Origin: an uncultured Lachnospiraceae bacterium
GTDB taxonomy: Bacteria; Bacillota; Clostridia; Lachnospirales; Lachnospiraceae
Length of the DNA stretch: 16,541 nucleotides
Assembly: GCA_902766655.1 (NCBI GenBank)
Contig: CACXEL010000360.1
Location: 1-16,541 of the forward strand
Direction of reading: 5' to 3'
Shown here one piece after another: positions 14,503 through 16,541 of the stretch (its first letter is position 1; each line of letters begins with the position of its first letter). Both the position numbers and the translations under genes were made by a program. The notes beneath the pieces were generated by a model. The model was not told the origin of the DNA. It was given only the letters and a program-made list of their open reading frames with translations, and searched no databases.

Positions 14503-16541
14503 TTACTCTTCCGCTGCCTTCGCCATGCGCTCCGCGAGGGCCCGGCGGACCTCCTCCTCGAAGGACTGGGCCAGGGAAATCTCCATCTCCCCGATCTCCA
14601 TACCCGCCTGGGCGAAGAAGAGCTTTAAGTAGAAGGTCGAGTAGGCGAAGGAAAGCATGACTTCTTCCGTCTTCCACTCCCTCTCAGCCCCGTTCAGGGT
14701 GATCTGGGCGGCCAGCTCCTTGTCCTTGTAAATGGTCAGGGGGATCTGGGCCAGGTCGCTCAGGCCTTCAACCGCCCGGAGCTTCAGGGTGATCTTGTAA
14801 ATCCCGCGCTCCCGGAAGGCCACGGAGATCATGGTGGTCTTGCCGCGGGCGCAATCGATGGCCGAAACATCGATCTTCGCGGTGCCCGACTCATCCAGAC
14901 GGCAGTCGATCATATTCTCGAAGCTGAGCTCCTCGTCGTCCATTTCCTCCTCGAGCTTAAGGTCAAGCTCATTGCCAATGCCGGTGAGGCGTGCGAAGAC
15001 CGGCTTGCCCATGATGAAGCGGCAGATGTTGGCCGCTGCCCGCTGGTACTCGGCCCGCGTCACGGTGCCCGCTGCCAGGGAGGCGAGAGAATTGTCGTGG
15101 GTGGTATTGTCGGCAGCGGAAGTCGTGACCATATTGAGGTCGTTCTGGGCCCTGATCATGGAGGCCATGTTGGTCAGATCGCCAGGCTTGCCCTCGTCGT
15201 TGCCCATGGCCCACCAGTCGGTCATGACGATGCCGCCAAATCCCCACTCGCCGCGCAGGATCCTGGTCAGCAGGTCATAGTTCGCGGAGGTGTAGAAGCC
15301 GTTGACCGGACCGTATGTCGCCATGACGGCGTGGGCGCCGCCCTCCTTCACGGCCAGCTCAAACCCGCGGAGGTAGAGCTCGCGGATTGCCCGCTCGGAT
15401 GCGACATGCTCGGTGGTGTGCCGGCCGCTCTCCTGAGTATTCATGGCGAAGTGCTTGATGGTGCCCGTCACACCGTAGGTCTGCATACCGCGAAGCTGGG
15501 CAGCCGCGCACTTGCCGCCAAGGAGCGGGTCCTCGGAGAAATACTCAAAGTTGCGGCCGTTCAGCGGGTGCCTGTGCAGGTTCATGCCCGGTCCGAGCAG
15601 GACATCGATCTTGTTCTTGCGGAGCTCGAGGCCCTCCCACCTGTAGAGCTCTTCCTGAAGCTCCTCATCCCAGGTCGCTGCCAGGCAGGTCCCGTTGGGC
15701 ATGGCAAATGCAGTCCGCCCGCTGTCCATGCGGATGCCCGAAGGTCCATCGGAGCAGCATGCGACCGGAATGCCGAGGGCGAGCAGACTGTCGGTCACGC
15801 CGCCGAAAGCGCCGCCGCAGCCCGGCGTCACCTTGGGAGAGCTCATGCCCTCGCCGCGGACGATGCAGGTCAGGTCCTCGTCCGACATCTGGGCAATGAA
15901 GTCATCCAGGGAAGCCTTGCCGGCGGCCACGTCCGCAAGCTTGATGCCCTTATCTCCCGTCTGGGGGATCTCGGCGGGCAGGTTCTGCGCCCGCAGGGCC
16001 TGCGCGGACAGGGTGGCCTGCGGCGCCGGCTCGTAGCCGACGGTCAGACGCCCGTCTGCGTCCGCCACGGGGACCATGCGATCGAAGGGGATGACGGGAG
16101 CCATGGCCTCTTCCAGCTGCATGACGACCCTGGTCTCCGGGAGCGTGAAGCTTCCGGCCTTCTTTGCGTCGCGGACGTTGTCGCCCGCGTAGAAGGTGTA
16201 CTCGCCGGCCTCCAGCACGTAGGCGCTGCGGTGGCCGGTCTTACCGGCATCGTCGTAGGATGCCAGGAGGTACTCCGGCGCCTTGATGTGTACGTTGCCG
16301 GTCTTGCCGGGCTCGATCTGCCCGGTCTTGGCGAAGCCCACGAGGACGCGGGCGGGCTTGCCCAGAAGGCCCTGAGGGGCTTCCATGTAGAGCTGAATGA
16401 CCCGGGAGCCGCTGCGGGTGCCTGCATTTTCCACGGAGACAAGGCAGGTCATTTCGCCGTTTTTCCACTCGATGCGTTCGGGCGTGATGGAGAAATCCGT
16501 GTAGCTGAGGCCGTAGCCGAAGGGATAGAGGACCTTGTCCG
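14503..16541 (-). CDS. Family 3 glycoside hydrolase (beta-glucosidase type) with reversed domain order, 5' end outside window
   Basis: This enzyme cleaves terminal beta-linked sugars from oligosaccharides or glycosides. The frame is open to the window edge; the first visible residues, DKVLYPFGYGLSYTDF, are the end of a GH3 C-terminal domain. A fibronectin-III-like domain follows (about the next 95 residues, with FAKTGQIEPGKT), and only then the GH3 N-terminal catalytic domain: SDGPSGIR, GPGMNLHRHPLNGRNFEYFSEDP, TIKHFAMN and the nucleophile Asp in VMTDWW (codon 15217-15219). The last 130 or so residues form a beta-rich module. This C-Fn3-N order is reversed relative to most GH3 enzymes but known from Ruminococcus albus and Butyrivibrio beta-glucosidases. 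The acid/base residue should lie in the missing N-terminal part. An in-frame ATG at 16452 is internal, not the start. Confidence 0.93.
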   Translation of the reverse strand, partial: DKVLYPFGYGLSYTDFSITPERIEWKNGEMTCLVSVENAGTRSGSRVIQLYMEAPQGLLGKPARVLVGFAKTGQIEPGKTGNVHIKAPEYLLASYDDAGKTGHRSAYVLEAGEYTFYAGDNVRDAKKAGSFTLPETRVVMQLEEAMAPVIPFDRMVPVADADGRLTVGYEPAPQATLSAQALRAQNLPAEIPQTGDKGIKLADVAAGKASLDDFIAQMSDEDLTCIVRGEGMSSPKVTPGCGGAFGGVTDSLLALGIPVACCSDGPSGIRMDSGRTAFAMPNGTCLAATWDEELQEELYRWEGLELRKNKIDVLLGPGMNLHRHPLNGRNFEYFSEDPLLGGKCAAAQLRGMQTYGVTGTIKHFAMNTQESGRHTTEHVASERAIRELYLRGFELAVKEGGAHAVMATYGPVNGFYTSANYDLLTRILRGEWGFGGIVMTDWWAMGNDEGKPGDLTNMASMIRAQNDLNMVTTSAADNTTHDNSLASLAAGTVTRAEYQRAAANICRFIMGKPVFARLTGIGNELDLKLEEEMDDEELSFENMIDCRLDESGTAKIDVSAIDCARGKTTMISVAFRERGIYKITLKLRAVEGLSDLAQIPLTIYKDKELAAQITLNGAEREWKTEEVMLSFAYSTFYLKLFFAQAGMEIGEMEISLAQSFEEEVRRALAERMAKAAEE

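Noticed and set aside
14503..16452. Complete glycoside hydrolase starting at the ATG at 16452
   Set aside because: The frame continues upstream to the window edge with the GH3 motif PFGYGLSYT, so this methionine is internal and the gene is cut by the window.

Overview
The window reads as chromosomal DNA of a GC-rich anaerobic Firmicute, most likely a Clostridia/Lachnospiraceae-type gut or rumen bacterium. The clues are a bacterial V-type (A/V-type) ATPase operon in the Enterococcus hirae ntp order, strong AAGGAGG ribosome binding sites, and a family 3 glycoside hydrolase with the reversed domain order known from Ruminococcus albus and Butyrivibrio fibrisolvens. The taxonomic placement is inference. 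I saw no tRNA, rRNA, CRISPR array, transposase or phage gene.

Layout. (1) Positions 1-5698, minus strand: seven V-type ATPase genes transcribed right to left as ntpF(H)-I-K-E-C-G(F)-A, with ntpA cut by the left edge. ntpB and ntpD are expected just outside. The membrane ring subunit K carries the residues that bind Na+ in the E. hirae enzyme, so the complex probably moves Na+. Most spacers are very short. The ntpF-ntpI and ntpG-ntpA spacers are over 120 bases and contain stem-loops. Upstream (5699-6103) lie a structured leader, a candidate promoter and the terminator of the next gene. (2) Positions 6104-8219, minus strand: an RluA-family pseudouridine synthase and a COG0402 amidohydrolase resembling 8-oxoguanine deaminase. 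The amidohydrolase sits between two long palindromic repeats (6762-6843 and 8261-8342) that share an identical 39-base arm. (3) Positions 8229-10046, plus strand: a strong sigma-A-type promoter that fires into the second palindrome, a DUF554 membrane protein, a classical SDR oxidoreductase and a terminator. (4) Positions 10046-16541, minus strand: a lipoprotein-like M15 peptidase with a long Ala/Glu linker, an NAD-dependent epimerase-like protein preceded by a terminator hairpin just ahead of its ribosome binding site, a DUF3592 membrane protein, an AEC-family transporter, and the 3' part of the permuted family 3 glycoside hydrolase.

The ATPase block is one functional unit. The remaining genes look like ordinary metabolic, envelope and housekeeping genes without an obvious common pathway. 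No clearly new multi-gene system was found. The most unusual items are the paired palindromes around the amidohydrolase, one of them forming the 5' end of a neighbouring transcript, the attenuator-like arrangement before the epimerase gene, and the stem-loop-rich spacers in the ATPase operon. Several computed open reading frames extend through the palindromes. Start codons were therefore reassigned from ribosome binding sites.
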